From Melghirimyces profundicolus (lineage in GTDB: Bacteria; Bacillota; Bacilli; Thermoactinomycetales; DSM-45169), in assembly GCF_003054245.1 (NCBI RefSeq), contig NZ_QBKR01000007.1:62001-126000 (forward strand): a DNA stretch of 64,000 nt. The letters are read 5' to 3'. A program made the translations under genes and the position numbers. The stretch's first letter is position 1; the number at the start of each line of letters is the position of its first letter. Under the pieces are notes generated by a model, which was given only the letters and a program-made list of their open reading frames with translations, had not been told where the DNA came from and searched no databases. Of the stretch, positions 25,833-34,295 are shown in pieces.

Positions 25833-25970
25833 GGAGATACGCTCCTTCATCCGACACTTCCTTTTGGAAGTCGATGTGTTGAATTCATCTGATCGATATA
25901 CTCCACAGCGATCTTAATTTCCTTCTCTGTAGATGGAGCGAATCAGGTTTGTGATCCCCACTGGTGAAAC

Positions 25971-26050
25971 CTGGGCAGGACAGCAAAGTCGCTGTTTCGG
26001 GTGAACGCTTCCCTTCTTCTGAGCCTGACCATAAATCACAACGCTTTTAG
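25971..26050 (+). repeat. Dispersed element, right-end fragment
   Basis: About 80 bases matching the right part of the full element: GGGCAGGACAGCAAAGTCGC, AACGCTTCCCTTCTTCTGAG, and the terminal TCACAACGCTT. The left two thirds are missing. Confidence 0.7.
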
Positions 26051-26091
26051 TGACTGAAGGTTTAAATAGGGACTTCACAGCGTGAGGTAGC

Positions 26092-26129
26092 AGACGGCTG
26101 CTATTCTGGTGGTATGGCAGCAGCCGTCT
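26092..26129. terminator. Inverted repeat after the thioesterase gene
   Basis: AGACGGCTGCT (26092-26102) and AGCAGCCGTCT (26119-26129) pair perfectly with a 16-base loop, nine bases past the stop of the minus-strand thioesterase gene. There is no clear T run, so it may be a weak terminator or a 3' mRNA cap. Confidence 0.5.
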
Positions 26130-26137
26130 TCTTGGGA

Positions 26138-26578
26138 TTAGTGGCCCGCCTCTGGCTTTTCAGATGACATTGTCACGATCGTCCCCTGAGCGGTGGCGCA
26201 CAGGATCTCCCTTTCTCCGTCCTTGGTGTCAAAGACATCACAGCGACATACGGCTTGGCGCTTACTCGCGTAAACAACGTTGCCACGGGCGACCAGCTTT
26301 TGCCCAACAGCGGGCTTCAAGTAATTGATCTTGTATTCGGACGTTAAGACATTGGGTCCCAGAACCGAGCCGCCAGCGAAGGTCAGAGCGTTGTCAGCGG
26401 CATAGCTGAGAACGCCGCCATGCACAAATCCGTTTTGTTGCAACAAGTCCTTGCGCACGGGGATCTCCAGCACGGCCTCACCAGGTTGGAACACTGTGAG
26501 CTTCGTTCCAAGAAGACTGCTGAATGACTGCGCCCCCAGTGCTTTTTGGCCGATGTTGAACAGCTCATTCTTATCCAA
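26138..26578 (-). CDS. PaaI-type hotdog thioesterase
   Basis: A 146-residue single-domain hotdog protein. The conserved segment NGFVHGGVLSYAADNALTFAGG holds the HGG turn and the acidic residue used by PaaI-type acyl-CoA thioesterases. The gene is isolated, so the acyl substrate (aromatic or short-chain) is not known. AAGGAGTGA lies upstream of ATG 26578. Confidence 0.88.
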   Translation of the reverse strand: MDKNELFNIGQKALGAQSFSSLLGTKLTVFQPGEAVLEIPVRKDLLQQNGFVHGGVLSYAADNALTFAGGSVLGPNVLTSEYKINYLKPAVGQKLVARGNVVYASKRQAVCRCDVFDTKDGEREILCATAQGTIVTMSSEKPEAGH

Positions 26579-26966
26579 TCATTTCACTCCTTGAGTGGAA
26601 TCTTCTTTAGAAGTTGTCTTTAGAAGCAAAGCCAGTCAAATTCAAACTCTTCTTCCATCTGATTAGCCAGCTCAATGGAAGGTCGGCTTCCTCGTTCGAT
26701 AGAGGCGCAGCCCCCCAACGCATCTCTCTCATTGACTCCGTCTGTGTCATTGGCGAATTTCTCGAAGGCCATTTTTCATTTGCTTTTTCCCCCTAAACTT
26801 TGCTTGTTCTTTCTATTTCTCGGATCTTGGTTCGATTCCTTTCATTTTTTAAGAAAAGGAAATGGTATGAGAATACCGAATCAATCCTTCATCAAGGAAA
26901 AGGGAGGACGAATGATCCTCCTTAAACCAGATAATCGAATTCATTACTTTCGGGGGGAAACAGACT
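26579..26966. other. Intergenic region, possible 50-aa minus-strand ORF
   Basis: On the minus strand a frame from ATG 26772 to TAA 26620 gives 50 residues ending PSIELANQMEEEFEFDWLCF. It has natural-looking composition but no well-placed ribosome site. It may be the tail of a lost gene. Nothing else is recognisable. Confidence 0.25.
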
Positions 26967-27030
26967 AGAAGTATTGTGAAAAAATGAGCGACGGCATTTA
27001 CCCCGAAGCCACTCCGGTTGCACTGTGTCA
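26967..27030 (+). repeat. Dispersed element, left-end fragment
   Basis: GAAGTATTGTGAAAAAATGAGCG and CATTTACCC...AAGCC.CTCCGG.TGCACT match the left end of the full element. The match stops at the terminator of the racemase operon. Confidence 0.65.
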
Positions 27031-27032
27031 TC

Positions 27033-27070
27033 AAACAACCCGGCTTCCATTCACGGAAGCCGGGTTGTTT
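27033..27070 (-). terminator. Strong terminator of the racemase operon
   Basis: AAACAACCCGGCTTCC (27033-27048) and GGAAGCCGGGTTGTTT (27055-27070) form a perfect 16-base-pair stem with a six-base loop. It adjoins the TGA of the racemase gene. Confidence 0.8.
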
Positions 27071-28197
27071 CAGGCGATGAAAGGACTGTCAGGGTTGAAG
27101 TGCCGGGCGTACAACGTCAGTTCATCGATCCTTTTTCGATTTGGCTCAAAGCCGATGCCTGGTTTTTCCGGTACTTCGATGATCCCGTCATGAACCTCCA
27201 CTTCCGGGTCGATGATGTCCCTGGCCCAATAGTGGGAAGAAGAGGCGGTATCACCGGGCAAAACAAAATTGGGCAAGGTGGTGATGGCGATATTGTGCGC
27301 CCTTCCCACACCTGCTTCCACCATCCCTCCGCACCAGACCGGTATGTGGTGGCTCTCGCACAAATCATGGATTTTCCTGGATTCCGTCAACCCGCCGACG
27401 CGACCGATTTTGATGTTGACGATTTTACAACTGCCCAATTGAATGGCCTTCCTCACATCTTCCGCGGAATGGATACTTTCATCCAAACAGATGGGTGTTT
27501 TCAGTTTGGATTGCAATTGCGCATGATCCACGAGGTCATCAAAGCCCAGCGGCTGTTCGATCATGGTCAGATTGAAATCATCCAGCGCGGCCAACCGGTC
27601 CATGTCTTTCAGTGTATAGGCACAGTTGGCATCCGCCATCAGCGGGATATCCGGGAACCGTTTTCGGATGGCTTCCAATATATTGAGATCCCAGCCGGGC
27701 CGGATTTTCACCTTGATCCGCTTATAGCCCTGTCGCAGGTGTTTTTCGATCCGGTGCAACAATTCCTCTTCGGAATCCTGGATCCCCACACTGACCCCCA
27801 CTTCGATCCGGCTTTTGGTGCCGCCGAGAGCTTTTGCCAGAGGCTGTTCTCTTTCTCTCGCGTAAAGATCCCAGACCGCACCTTCCAGAGCCGCTTTCGC
27901 CATATAGTTTCCGCGGATGGGGTTGAAACGTTGGGAAACCTGGTCCGGATGGGTGATCGGCTCCCGGAATAAGAGAGGGATGAGGAAATCGCTCATGATA
28001 TGCCAGTTGGTCTTTACTGTTTCTTCTTTGTAAGTGGGGTCAATGGCGGCCACCGATTCAGCCCAGCCGGACAATCCGTCTTTCGATTTCACTTCGACCA
28101 GAATAAAATCCTTGTCCACTTCCGTGCCGACGCTGGTGGTGAATGGATGCAACAGCTTCATTTTCAAATGTCTCAGAATGACCTGCTTCAGTTCCAT
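27070..28197 (-). CDS. N-succinylamino acid racemase / o-succinylbenzoate synthase (enolase superfamily)
   Basis: A 375-residue enolase-superfamily enzyme. The catalytic lysines are in [10 protein letters not shown] (Lys162 and Lys164) and [11 protein letters not shown] (Lys263). The metal ligands are Asp189 (PLMADAN), Glu214 (MIEQPLG) and Asp239 (CLDESIHS). This spacing is that of the NSAR/OSBS branch. In menaquinone clusters the same fold is MenC, but no men gene is nearby. The overlapping acyltransferase and M20 hydrolase genes match the Geobacillus kaustophilus pathway in which NSAR racemises N-succinyl-D-amino acids. It is the last gene of the operon, one base after its neighbour. Confidence 0.9.
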   Translation of the reverse strand: MELKQVILRHLKMKLLHPFTTSVGTEVDKDFILVEVKSKDGLSGWAESVAAIDPTYKEETVKTNWHIMSDFLIPLLFREPITHPDQVSQRFNPIRGNYMAKAALEGAVWDLYAREREQPLAKALGGTKSRIEVGVSVGIQDSEEELLHRIEKHLRQGYKRIKVKIRPGWDLNILEAIRKRFPDIPLMADANCAYTLKDMDRLAALDDFNLTMIEQPLGFDDLVDHAQLQSKLKTPICLDESIHSAEDVRKAIQLGSCKIVNIKIGRVGGLTESRKIHDLCESHHIPVWCGGMVEAGVGRAHNIAITTLPNFVLPGDTASSSHYWARDIIDPEVEVHDGIIEVPEKPGIGFEPNRKRIDELTLYARHFNPDSPFIA

Positions 28198-28198
28198 C

Positions 28199-29080
28199 TT
28201 ATGACCTGCCTTTTCTCAAAACGTAAAAACACAGATTTTTGTGTTGTTGGCTGCGGATCAGATCCACCGCCATCCAATGGCGTTGAAAACAGTGGGTGAA
28301 TGCCTGACGCACCATGATCCTCCATTTTTTTGCGACTTCGGGTGTTTGTTGTTTGATCTGCTGGAAATTTGCGGGCACCGGGATAAACAAGGTTTCCGCT
28401 TTTTTTTCCGGGTCCAGGTTCACTCCCAGGGGCACACCGTCCGCTGTGTCGATCAACCGATTTTGTTCGGATGGAAGGGGAGGAGGGTCCTCTCTTCCGG
28501 GAAACGGAACCGCGTCCGGTCCGCCCCGGATCCGCCACTCCACCAGCAGGCGGTCCGACGGAATGCCGGCATTTAATTCGTCCGGCATGTCACCGTAGGC
28601 ATCGACCATGTATACGGAACAGGTCCCGCCCAATTTGTGCAGATTCAGATAACCGTTGACCGTCTCGAGCGGATCGTACGTCCAGATGATCCGGTCATAT
28701 CCTTTTTCGAGGGCTTCTTTTTTTTGGGCCCATTTCAGCTTTTCGCCGATCCCCTGTTTTCGGTATGCCGGATGAATTCCCAGGGTGTGGGAGCAGAGAT
28801 AGGCCTTTTTCCCGTCGAATCCGGCAAAGCTGTACTGGAAGCCGACCAGGATGTGGTCCATGTACGCTCCCAACACCAATCCCCCGTTTTTTACGGAGGC
28901 CACGGTGTGATGGATCGGCACCGGGTCATCGTTTTTCCAGATCAACCTTTCCAAATCACGGACGGCGGTCAATTCTTCAGGGGATGTCAAGCTGCGTATG
29001 GAAACGTCGGGGGGCGTTTTCCTTTCCAAATCAGACACCTCCTCTGTTGACCCTTTCGGGGGTCGGAAAATGGTCACCAT
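28199..29080 (-). CDS. GNAT acyltransferase, probable D-amino acid N-succinyltransferase
   Basis: A 293-residue GNAT-fold protein. The acyl-CoA loop is in [20 protein letters not shown], and [19 protein letters not shown] is a motif of the longer branch found next to NSAR genes. In Geobacillus the equivalent protein succinylates D-amino acids. Residues beyond about 200 form an extra C-terminal domain. The start overlaps the M20 gene by seven bases and the stop is one base from the racemase gene, so all three are translated together. Specificity is inferred from context. Confidence 0.8.
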   Translation of the reverse strand: MVTIFRPPKGSTEEVSDLERKTPPDVSIRSLTSPEELTAVRDLERLIWKNDDPVPIHHTVASVKNGGLVLGAYMDHILVGFQYSFAGFDGKKAYLCSHTLGIHPAYRKQGIGEKLKWAQKKEALEKGYDRIIWTYDPLETVNGYLNLHKLGGTCSVYMVDAYGDMPDELNAGIPSDRLLVEWRIRGGPDAVPFPGREDPPPLPSEQNRLIDTADGVPLGVNLDPEKKAETLFIPVPANFQQIKQQTPEVAKKWRIMVRQAFTHCFQRHWMAVDLIRSQQHKNLCFYVLRKGRS

Positions 29081-30213
29081 TCGAGCGGGTCCGCCTGCAA
29101 CACCATCTTTGTCAGGATTTCCGTTCCATCCGTCAGGGCTTCCTGGTTGAATGTCATATCCGGATGATGCAAACCGGGCTGAAGATCACATCCCAATCCG
29201 ATCATCGTGGAGGCGATATGGGGGTTTTTTAAGGCGTAAAAATGGAAGTCTTCCCCTCCCGGCGATCGGCAGACCGGGACCAGGTTTTGTTCGCCCAGCG
29301 TGGATACAATGGCATTTTTGGCCACGTCGACAGCCTTTGGGTGGAAGCTCGCGGCGGGCAAAAAATCCTCCACTTTGGAATGGATGGCGGTGCCGGTCCA
29401 TTCCGCGGTTTTTTCCACCGCCTGCAGCGCTTTTTCCATTAACTCCTCCATCGCTTCGTTGGTGTCGGCCCTCATGTCGAAGGTGAACCGGGCCGTGTCC
29501 GGAATGATATTGGTAGCGTTGCCGCCGGAATGCAATTCGGTGATTTTAACGGAATGGGAGTGGCTGCTTTTCAAGCGGATTCCTCGGATGGTTTGGATCA
29601 AACACGCAGCCGCTTCGATGGCATTGTTGCCGTCCTCCGGCCTCGAGGCGTGGGCAGGGGTTCCTTTGATGACCCCGGTCAGGTTGGCCGCCGAACCGTG
29701 GATGATGACGGGGGCGGCTTGTCTGAAAGGAATTTCCGAGCGGGGCCTTAAATGGATCCCGACCAGCAATTTGACGTCATCCAGGGCGCGGTCTTTCATC
29801 ATCTGCAGCGCGCCCTGCCCTTTTTCCTCGGCCGGCTGGAAGATGAACCGGATAGTGTGATTGAGTCTTCCGGCGCAGCGGGCCAAATGGAGGGCCGTGT
29901 GCAGGACCATGGTGCTGTGTGCGTCGTGTCCGCAGGAATGGTTGGGTCGGAGGGTTCCGTTCACTTCCTGGACCAAAGCGTCCAGATCAGCACGAAGGGC
30001 GATGACATCGGGTTTTCTTCCTTTGATTTCCGCTGTCAGCCCGAAGTGGTTTTCATAAGTTTGGACCGGAAGGCCTTGATCCCGCAATTTTTCACGGATG
30101 AACCCGGAGGTTTCTTTTTCCTTCCAGCTGGGTTCGGCCAACGAATGCAGTTTCCGCCAGGTTTGAAGGATCTCGTTTCTCTGCCGGAGGATTTGTTGAT
30201 GGACCTCGTTCAA
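29074..30213 (-). CDS. M20 family metallohydrolase, probable N-acyl-L-amino acid hydrolase
   Basis: A 379-residue M20D-type amidohydrolase. Metal ligands are in NHSCGHDAHSTM, the catalytic glutamates in FIFQPAEEKGQG, further ligands in VGIHLRP, and a late one in GLHHPDMTF. The lid domain begins near 175. In this setting it would remove the succinyl group from the L-isomer, making the D-to-L conversion irreversible. Ribosome-site spacing is normal, and it starts 16 bases after the transporter gene. Aminobenzoyl-glutamate or peptide substrates are alternatives. Confidence 0.88.
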   Translation of the reverse strand: MNEVHQQILRQRNEILQTWRKLHSLAEPSWKEKETSGFIREKLRDQGLPVQTYENHFGLTAEIKGRKPDVIALRADLDALVQEVNGTLRPNHSCGHDAHSTMVLHTALHLARCAGRLNHTIRFIFQPAEEKGQGALQMMKDRALDDVKLLVGIHLRPRSEIPFRQAAPVIIHGSAANLTGVIKGTPAHASRPEDGNNAIEAAACLIQTIRGIRLKSSHSHSVKITELHSGGNATNIIPDTARFTFDMRADTNEAMEELMEKALQAVEKTAEWTGTAIHSKVEDFLPAASFHPKAVDVAKNAIVSTLGEQNLVPVCRSPGGEDFHFYALKNPHIASTMIGLGCDLQPGLHHPDMTFNQEALTDGTEILTKMVLQADPLEW

Positions 30214-30229
30214 AGGGATCCCCTGCCTC

Positions 30230-31612
30230 TCAAAACAGAATATGGGCGATTGCCGTGATGATCGGAAGGGTGATCAGAGTCCGTTCCAAGAAAATGATGA
30301 CCAGATCTTTGAAGTGGATGGGCAATTTGGAGCCCAGCAGCAATCCACCGATTTCCGACATATAGATCAGCTGGGTAACCGAAATACAGGCGATGACAAA
30401 CCGGGTCAGCTCACTCTCGATTCCGCTGCCGACCACGGCGGGGAGGAACATGTCGGCAAACCCGAGGACCATGGTTGGGGCGGCCGCGGCGGCTTCGGGG
30501 ACCTGCATCGCCGATAACAGCCAGACAAAGGGATAACCCAGTAATTGGAAAACCGGAGTGAATTCAGCGATGATCAGGGCCACCGTTCCGATGGCCATGA
30601 CGACAGGAACCACTCCCGCCCACATTTCGACAACGTTTTGCAAACCTTCTTTTACAAGGGAAAGGATGCGCTTGTTATTCCGGGCTTTTGTCACCGCCTG
30701 ATCGAGTCCCCATTTCAGGTTGGAGCGCAAGGAAGGACGGACTTCTTCCGTTTTGTATTCCGCCGCTTCATACGGGGTGTCGGGTTTCCTTGACAAAGGG
30801 GGGATCCTCGGCATGATGAGGGCGGCGATCAGTCCGGAAAAAATAATGGTCAGATAATAGGGAACAAAGTAGGGCTCCAGCTTCAGATAGGAAATCACCA
30901 CGATGCTGAAAGTGATGGACACCACGGAAAAGGTGGTTCCGATGACCGCCGCTTCACGCTTTGTATAGTATCCGCCTTCATACTGCTTGGTGGTGATCAG
31001 AACCCCGATGGTCCCGTCTCCCACCCACGAAGCGATACAGTCCATCGAAGAGCGTCCGGGCAATGTGAACAGCGGCCGCATCACCTTGGTCAGTAAAGCC
31101 CCGCACAATTCCAACAGGCCGAAATTCAACAAAAGGGGGAGAAAAAGTCCGGCCAGAAGAAAGATGGAAAACAACAGCGGCACCAGATCGTACATCAACA
31201 GTCCGCCTGTGTTGTCGGAATAGACCCAACCGGGACCGAACCGGTAAAGCGTCATCACCGCGAACACCATTCCGAGAAACCGGACGGAGAGCCAGAAGTT
31301 GCTGATGTTGAACAGATTGAAGAGGAAAGATTGTTTCTTGAGAAAACCGGAGGGAAGGGTTCTCACCAGGATGGATCCGGCCACGGACAGGACCATCATG
31401 TAAGTCATGACAGTGGGTAACCATGCTTCGAAATGTTGGTTGATGAGATCCGCCACAAAAGCGATCGGGATGGTGAGACTCTCATTGGAAGGGATCGGAA
31501 TCATGAATAAGAGGATTCCGAGCACGGAAGGAATGATAAACCACAGATAATCCCCCGGGGAAAAAGAAAGGACCGGCCCTTCTGCCCTCTTCTTCTCAGC
31601 TGCTTCACGCAT
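30230..31612 (-). CDS. YjiH family membrane transporter
   Basis: A 460-residue membrane protein with about ten hydrophobic segments and two nucleoside-recognition (Gate) domains. Marker segments are GRSSMDCIASWVGDGTIGVLI near the middle and MYSEIGG-like IYMSEIGGLLLGSKLP toward the end. YjiH proteins are of unproven specificity and are often encoded beside M20 peptidases and racemases; amino acid or N-acyl amino acid uptake is the likely role here. It is first among the catabolic genes after the RpiR regulator. Confidence 0.85.
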   Translation of the reverse strand: MREAAEKKRAEGPVLSFSPGDYLWFIIPSVLGILLFMIPIPSNESLTIPIAFVADLINQHFEAWLPTVMTYMMVLSVAGSILVRTLPSGFLKKQSFLFNLFNISNFWLSVRFLGMVFAVMTLYRFGPGWVYSDNTGGLLMYDLVPLLFSIFLLAGLFLPLLLNFGLLELCGALLTKVMRPLFTLPGRSSMDCIASWVGDGTIGVLITTKQYEGGYYTKREAAVIGTTFSVVSITFSIVVISYLKLEPYFVPYYLTIIFSGLIAALIMPRIPPLSRKPDTPYEAAEYKTEEVRPSLRSNLKWGLDQAVTKARNNKRILSLVKEGLQNVVEMWAGVVPVVMAIGTVALIIAEFTPVFQLLGYPFVWLLSAMQVPEAAAAAPTMVLGFADMFLPAVVGSGIESELTRFVIACISVTQLIYMSEIGGLLLGSKLPIHFKDLVIIFLERTLITLPIITAIAHILF

Positions 31613-31656
31613 GTTTTTTCACCTCATTTCATCCAAGCGGATGGGTTGTCAAGCCG

Positions 31657-32526
31657 TCACTCCAGAAATGTTTGCTGACGGGTATACATCTGTTCAAGCT
31701 TTTTCTGCCGTTGACCGATCTGCTCGGAATCCCGCTGGTGAAATCCCGTGATGATCAGGTCCATCAAACTGATCACCGAGGCGATGGAGTTGAACCCGGA
31801 TGCCATGTTTTCTTCCGTGATCAAAGTAAGGTCGGAGATTTGGCCGATCGGGGACAGCGGTCGATCGGTGATCGAAATCAGTTTGACCTTTTGTTTTTTT
31901 GCCTGCTCTCCCATCAGCTGTGCTTCTTTGGTGTAACGGGGAAATGAAATCACCACCACCGCGGAATCTTCGTCCAAGTCACACATGTGCTCCGGTAGAA
32001 AATGAGTCGGTGATGTGATCCAAACATTCTCCCTCAGCTGGCTGAGTGTGTAGTAGAACCAATAGGCGGCGGCGAAGGAGCTGCGGAATCCTCCGATGTA
32101 GACCCGATTGGCCCGGATCAGCGCGTCAACGGTTTTTAACACCTTTTCCGTGTTCGTCTCTTCCAAGAGCTTGTCCAGGATCGATTTTTCTGTTTGGATC
32201 ACCCGTTGGAAGGAACTCTCCACCGTTTGTCCTCTTGGTCGTATGACTTCATCGTCATTGTCTTTGTCCATCTGCTTCCCGGCTAACAACTCCTGGCGTA
32301 TGGTGTTTTGCAATTCAGAAAATCCGGCGAATCCGAGAGCAAAGGCAAAGCGGATGACCGTGGTTTCACTCACGCCGGCTTTTTGTCCGATCTGATAGGC
32401 CTTCATCCATACGGTTTCTTCCAAATGGGAAACGATAAACTCCGCGACTTTTTTTTGGCCGGAAGAAAGTGTGGAAAATTTCGCTTTGATCAAATCGGAG
32501 ATCGGGGTCCGGGTCTTCTTCATCAT
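31657..32526 (-). CDS. MurR/RpiR family transcriptional regulator
   Basis: A 289-residue protein. The N-terminal HTH_6 domain includes LSSGQKKVAEFIVSHLEE and AGVSETTVIRFAFALGFAGF. The C-terminal SIS domain runs from about residue 110, with VYIGGFRSSFAAAYWF and LISITDRPLSPIGQISDL. SIS domains usually bind sugar phosphates, but RpiR proteins beside amino-acid catabolic genes are known. It heads the minus-strand operon, 44 bases before the transporter gene, and two copies of a 17-base repeat overlap its promoter. Confidence 0.9.
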   Translation of the reverse strand: MMKKTRTPISDLIKAKFSTLSSGQKKVAEFIVSHLEETVWMKAYQIGQKAGVSETTVIRFAFALGFAGFSELQNTIRQELLAGKQMDKDNDDEVIRPRGQTVESSFQRVIQTEKSILDKLLEETNTEKVLKTVDALIRANRVYIGGFRSSFAAAYWFYYTLSQLRENVWITSPTHFLPEHMCDLDEDSAVVVISFPRYTKEAQLMGEQAKKQKVKLISITDRPLSPIGQISDLTLITEENMASGFNSIASVISLMDLIITGFHQRDSEQIGQRQKKLEQMYTRQQTFLE

Positions 32527-32540
32527 GCCACCACCGTTAG

Positions 32541-32593
32541 ATGCAGTTTATGCTTCGTAAATAAATTATAATGCAGTTTATGCTTCGAAGCAA
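32541..32593 (-). promoter_or_regulatory. Promoter with two direct-repeat operators (RpiR operon)
   Basis: On the minus strand, TTGCTT (32588-32593), a 17-base spacer and TATAAT (32565-32570) form a sigma-A promoter. The 17-base sequence ATGCAGTTTATGCTTCG (plus-strand reading) occurs at 32571-32587, filling the spacer exactly, and again at 32541-32557 downstream of the -10 box, 30 bases apart. This is a natural arrangement for repression by the RpiR protein. Confidence 0.7.
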
Positions 32594-32697
32594 TCACAAA
32601 AGGCAGGGGAAGGCTGCGATTCCCGGGAACGACGTGGTTTCCACCTGGCCGAGCTTAAGATGGACCCCCTTCTTTCTTCAACGTGGGATGAGAACGC

Positions 32698-32727
32698 TTG
32701 GCTTCTCCGGCCCCCCAGATGTAAAAT
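32698..32727 (+). promoter_or_regulatory. Promoter of the MBL-fold gene
   Basis: TTGGCT (32698-32703), an 18-base spacer and TAAAAT (32722-32727). The FadR box begins seven bases later. Confidence 0.55.
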
Positions 32728-32733
32728 AGTGAA

Positions 32734-32751
32734 TGAATGACTATTCACTCA
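32734..32751 (+). promoter_or_regulatory. FadR (YsiA) operator
   Basis: TGAATGACTATTCACTCA matches the B. subtilis FadR box TGAATGAMTANTCATTCA at 17 of 18 positions. It lies at the expected transcript start of the MBL-fold gene. FadR is a TetR-type repressor of fatty acid breakdown, released by long-chain acyl-CoA. Confidence 0.65.
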
Positions 32752-32784
32752 ATATTTGCGTTGCTGAAAGCGGAGGTGTTATGT

Positions 32785-33831
32785 TTGAGAAGTTGCATTC
32801 AAAGGATTCAGGGTATTCATTCGTTTCAAGTTCCCACTCCCTTCCCCGTTGGACCGGTCAATGTTTATCTTATCGAAGATGACGCCTTGACATTGATTGA
32901 TGCGGGACCGAAATCGGAAGCCGCGTGGACCGCCCTGAAACGTCAACTGAAAGAGGTCGGGTATGTTCCGGAGGATATCGATCAGGTCGTGTTGACGCAC
33001 CACCACGTGGACCATGTGGGACTTTTGGACTACCTCGGACAAGAGAGCCCTATCGATGTGTTGGGACATTGGCGAAACGAGCCTTGGATCAGCCAGGACC
33101 CCGCCTTTTTCGAAAACAGCTGGGCCTTCTTTAAAAAACTGTATCGTTCATTCGGCGTGGAGGAGCGGTTTCTTCCCTTTCTGAAGCAAATGTTCGAGGG
33201 TATTTTCCGATTCAACTGTCAGACCGGTTTAGACACGGTGTTGAAAGAAGGGGACGCTGTGCCGGGGATGACGGACTGGAGGGTGATGGAGACGCCGGGA
33301 CACGCACAAAGCCACATCGCCCTGTACCGGGAACGCGACGGGGTGATGATCGGGGGAGATCATCTTCTCGCACACATCTCCTCCAATGCGGTCATGGAAC
33401 CTCCCTACCCGGGTGAAGCGGAACGGCCAAAAGCGTTACTCCAGTACCGGGAATCCCTCAGAAAAATGCTTCCGCTGGATTTGTCCCGCGTGCTTACCGG
33501 TCACGGGGAAGAGGTGACCGGTGTGCATGAGCTGATTGGACAACGGTTGCAAAAGCAGGATGAACGCGCTACTGCCATTCGGGCTGTTTTGGATTCGGGG
33601 CCGCTTTCGGGCTTTGACATTTGCAAACGATTATTTCCGTCCAAGTACGAAAGCGAACTGTCACTGGTCCTGTCGGAGACCCTCGGCCACCTCGATTTGA
33701 TCCAATCGCGGGGAGAGGTGAAAGTGATGGAAGAGAACGGGGTCTGTTACTACTCAGCTGTGTATTGGTTCCATGAAGGAACCGGGCATATGCCATTCTC
33801 TTCGAAAAGACGGAATTTACATGACCAATAG
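32785..33831 (+). CDS. MBL-fold metallohydrolase
   Basis: A protein of about 348 residues from TTG 32785. The metallo-beta-lactamase core has the metal motif VLTHHHVDHVGL, a later histidine in METPGHAQSHIAL, the aspartate in MIGGDHLLAH and a histidine in LTGHGEEV. This is the glyoxalase II/LACTB2-like branch with a C-terminal winged-helix-like tail. I choose TTG 32785 because GGAGGT ends seven bases before it; the frame's first codon at 32737 lies inside the FadR box. The FadR box suggests a role in fatty acid or acyl-thioester metabolism. Its TAG stop is the first triplet of a repeat element. Confidence 0.82.
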   Translation: MRSCIQRIQGIHSFQVPTPFPVGPVNVYLIEDDALTLIDAGPKSEAAWTALKRQLKEVGYVPEDIDQVVLTHHHVDHVGLLDYLGQESPIDVLGHWRNEPWISQDPAFFENSWAFFKKLYRSFGVEERFLPFLKQMFEGIFRFNCQTGLDTVLKEGDAVPGMTDWRVMETPGHAQSHIALYRERDGVMIGGDHLLAHISSNAVMEPPYPGEAERPKALLQYRESLRKMLPLDLSRVLTGHGEEVTGVHELIGQRLQKQDERATAIRAVLDSGPLSGFDICKRLFPSKYESELSLVLSETLGHLDLIQSRGEVKVMEENGVCYYSAVYWFHEGTGHMPFSSKRRNLHDQ

Positions 33832-34295
33832 AAGTGTTGTGATGGATTGTCAGGCTCAGAAGAAGGGAAGCGTTTACCCGAAACAGCGACTTTGCTGTCC
33901 TGCCCGGCGGAGAATCAGCCAGCAAGGGGCGTTCAGGCAAAAGCTTCTCTGTGTTGCATTCGCAGGTGTTCGCCCCTGCCCGCAGCAGGAAGATTCGGTG
34001 CGGACAGTCCATTCATCCCTGCAGGACAGCATAGCGAGACCGGGGAGCGCAAGCGACCCAGGCGAGACTTATGCTCTGTGAGTGCATAGCGAGACCGGGG
34101 AGTGCAAGCGACCCAGGCGAGACTTATGCTCTGTGAGTGCATAGCGAGACCGGGGAGTGCAAGCGACCCAGGCGAGACTTGTGCTCTGTGAGTGCATAGC
34201 GAGACCGGGGAGTGCAAGCGACCCAGGCGAGACTTGTACTCTGTGAGTGCAAAGTGAGCGGCTTTACCGCCGCTCACTTTTTCACCATACTTCTA
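33829..34295 (-). repeat. Dispersed MITE-like element, copy 2 (full, expanded)
   Basis: A 467-base copy, reversed relative to copy 1. Its ends are TAGAAGTGTTGTGA and TCACCATACTTCTA, giving a TA at each border as in TA-targeting elements. It is longer than the others because an internal 55-base unit is repeated four times. It fills the whole space between two convergent genes, and its end triplets serve as TAG stop codons for both. Confidence 0.75.
34029..34248. repeat. Four tandem 55-base units
   Basis: Units start at 34029, 34084, 34139 and 34194, each beginning GCATAGCGAGACCGGGGAG. They differ at only a few positions (for example GCGC/GTGC and TTATGC/TTGTGC/TTGTAC). The third full element at 47898 has two such units, and copy 1 has one, so the number changes between copies. 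Confidence 0.9.

Noticed and set aside
27025-27972. A 315-residue plus-strand frame opposite the racemase gene
   Set aside because: It starts in a terminator stem and has no family features; the racemase active-site residues are all on the minus strand.
27070-28197. MenC for menaquinone synthesis
   Set aside because: No other men gene is nearby, and the linked acyltransferase and M20 hydrolase fit the N-succinylamino acid pathway. Dual activity remains possible.
34029-34248. CRISPR array
   Set aside because: The units are 55 bases and follow each other directly with no unique spacers, so this is a tandem repeat inside a mobile element.
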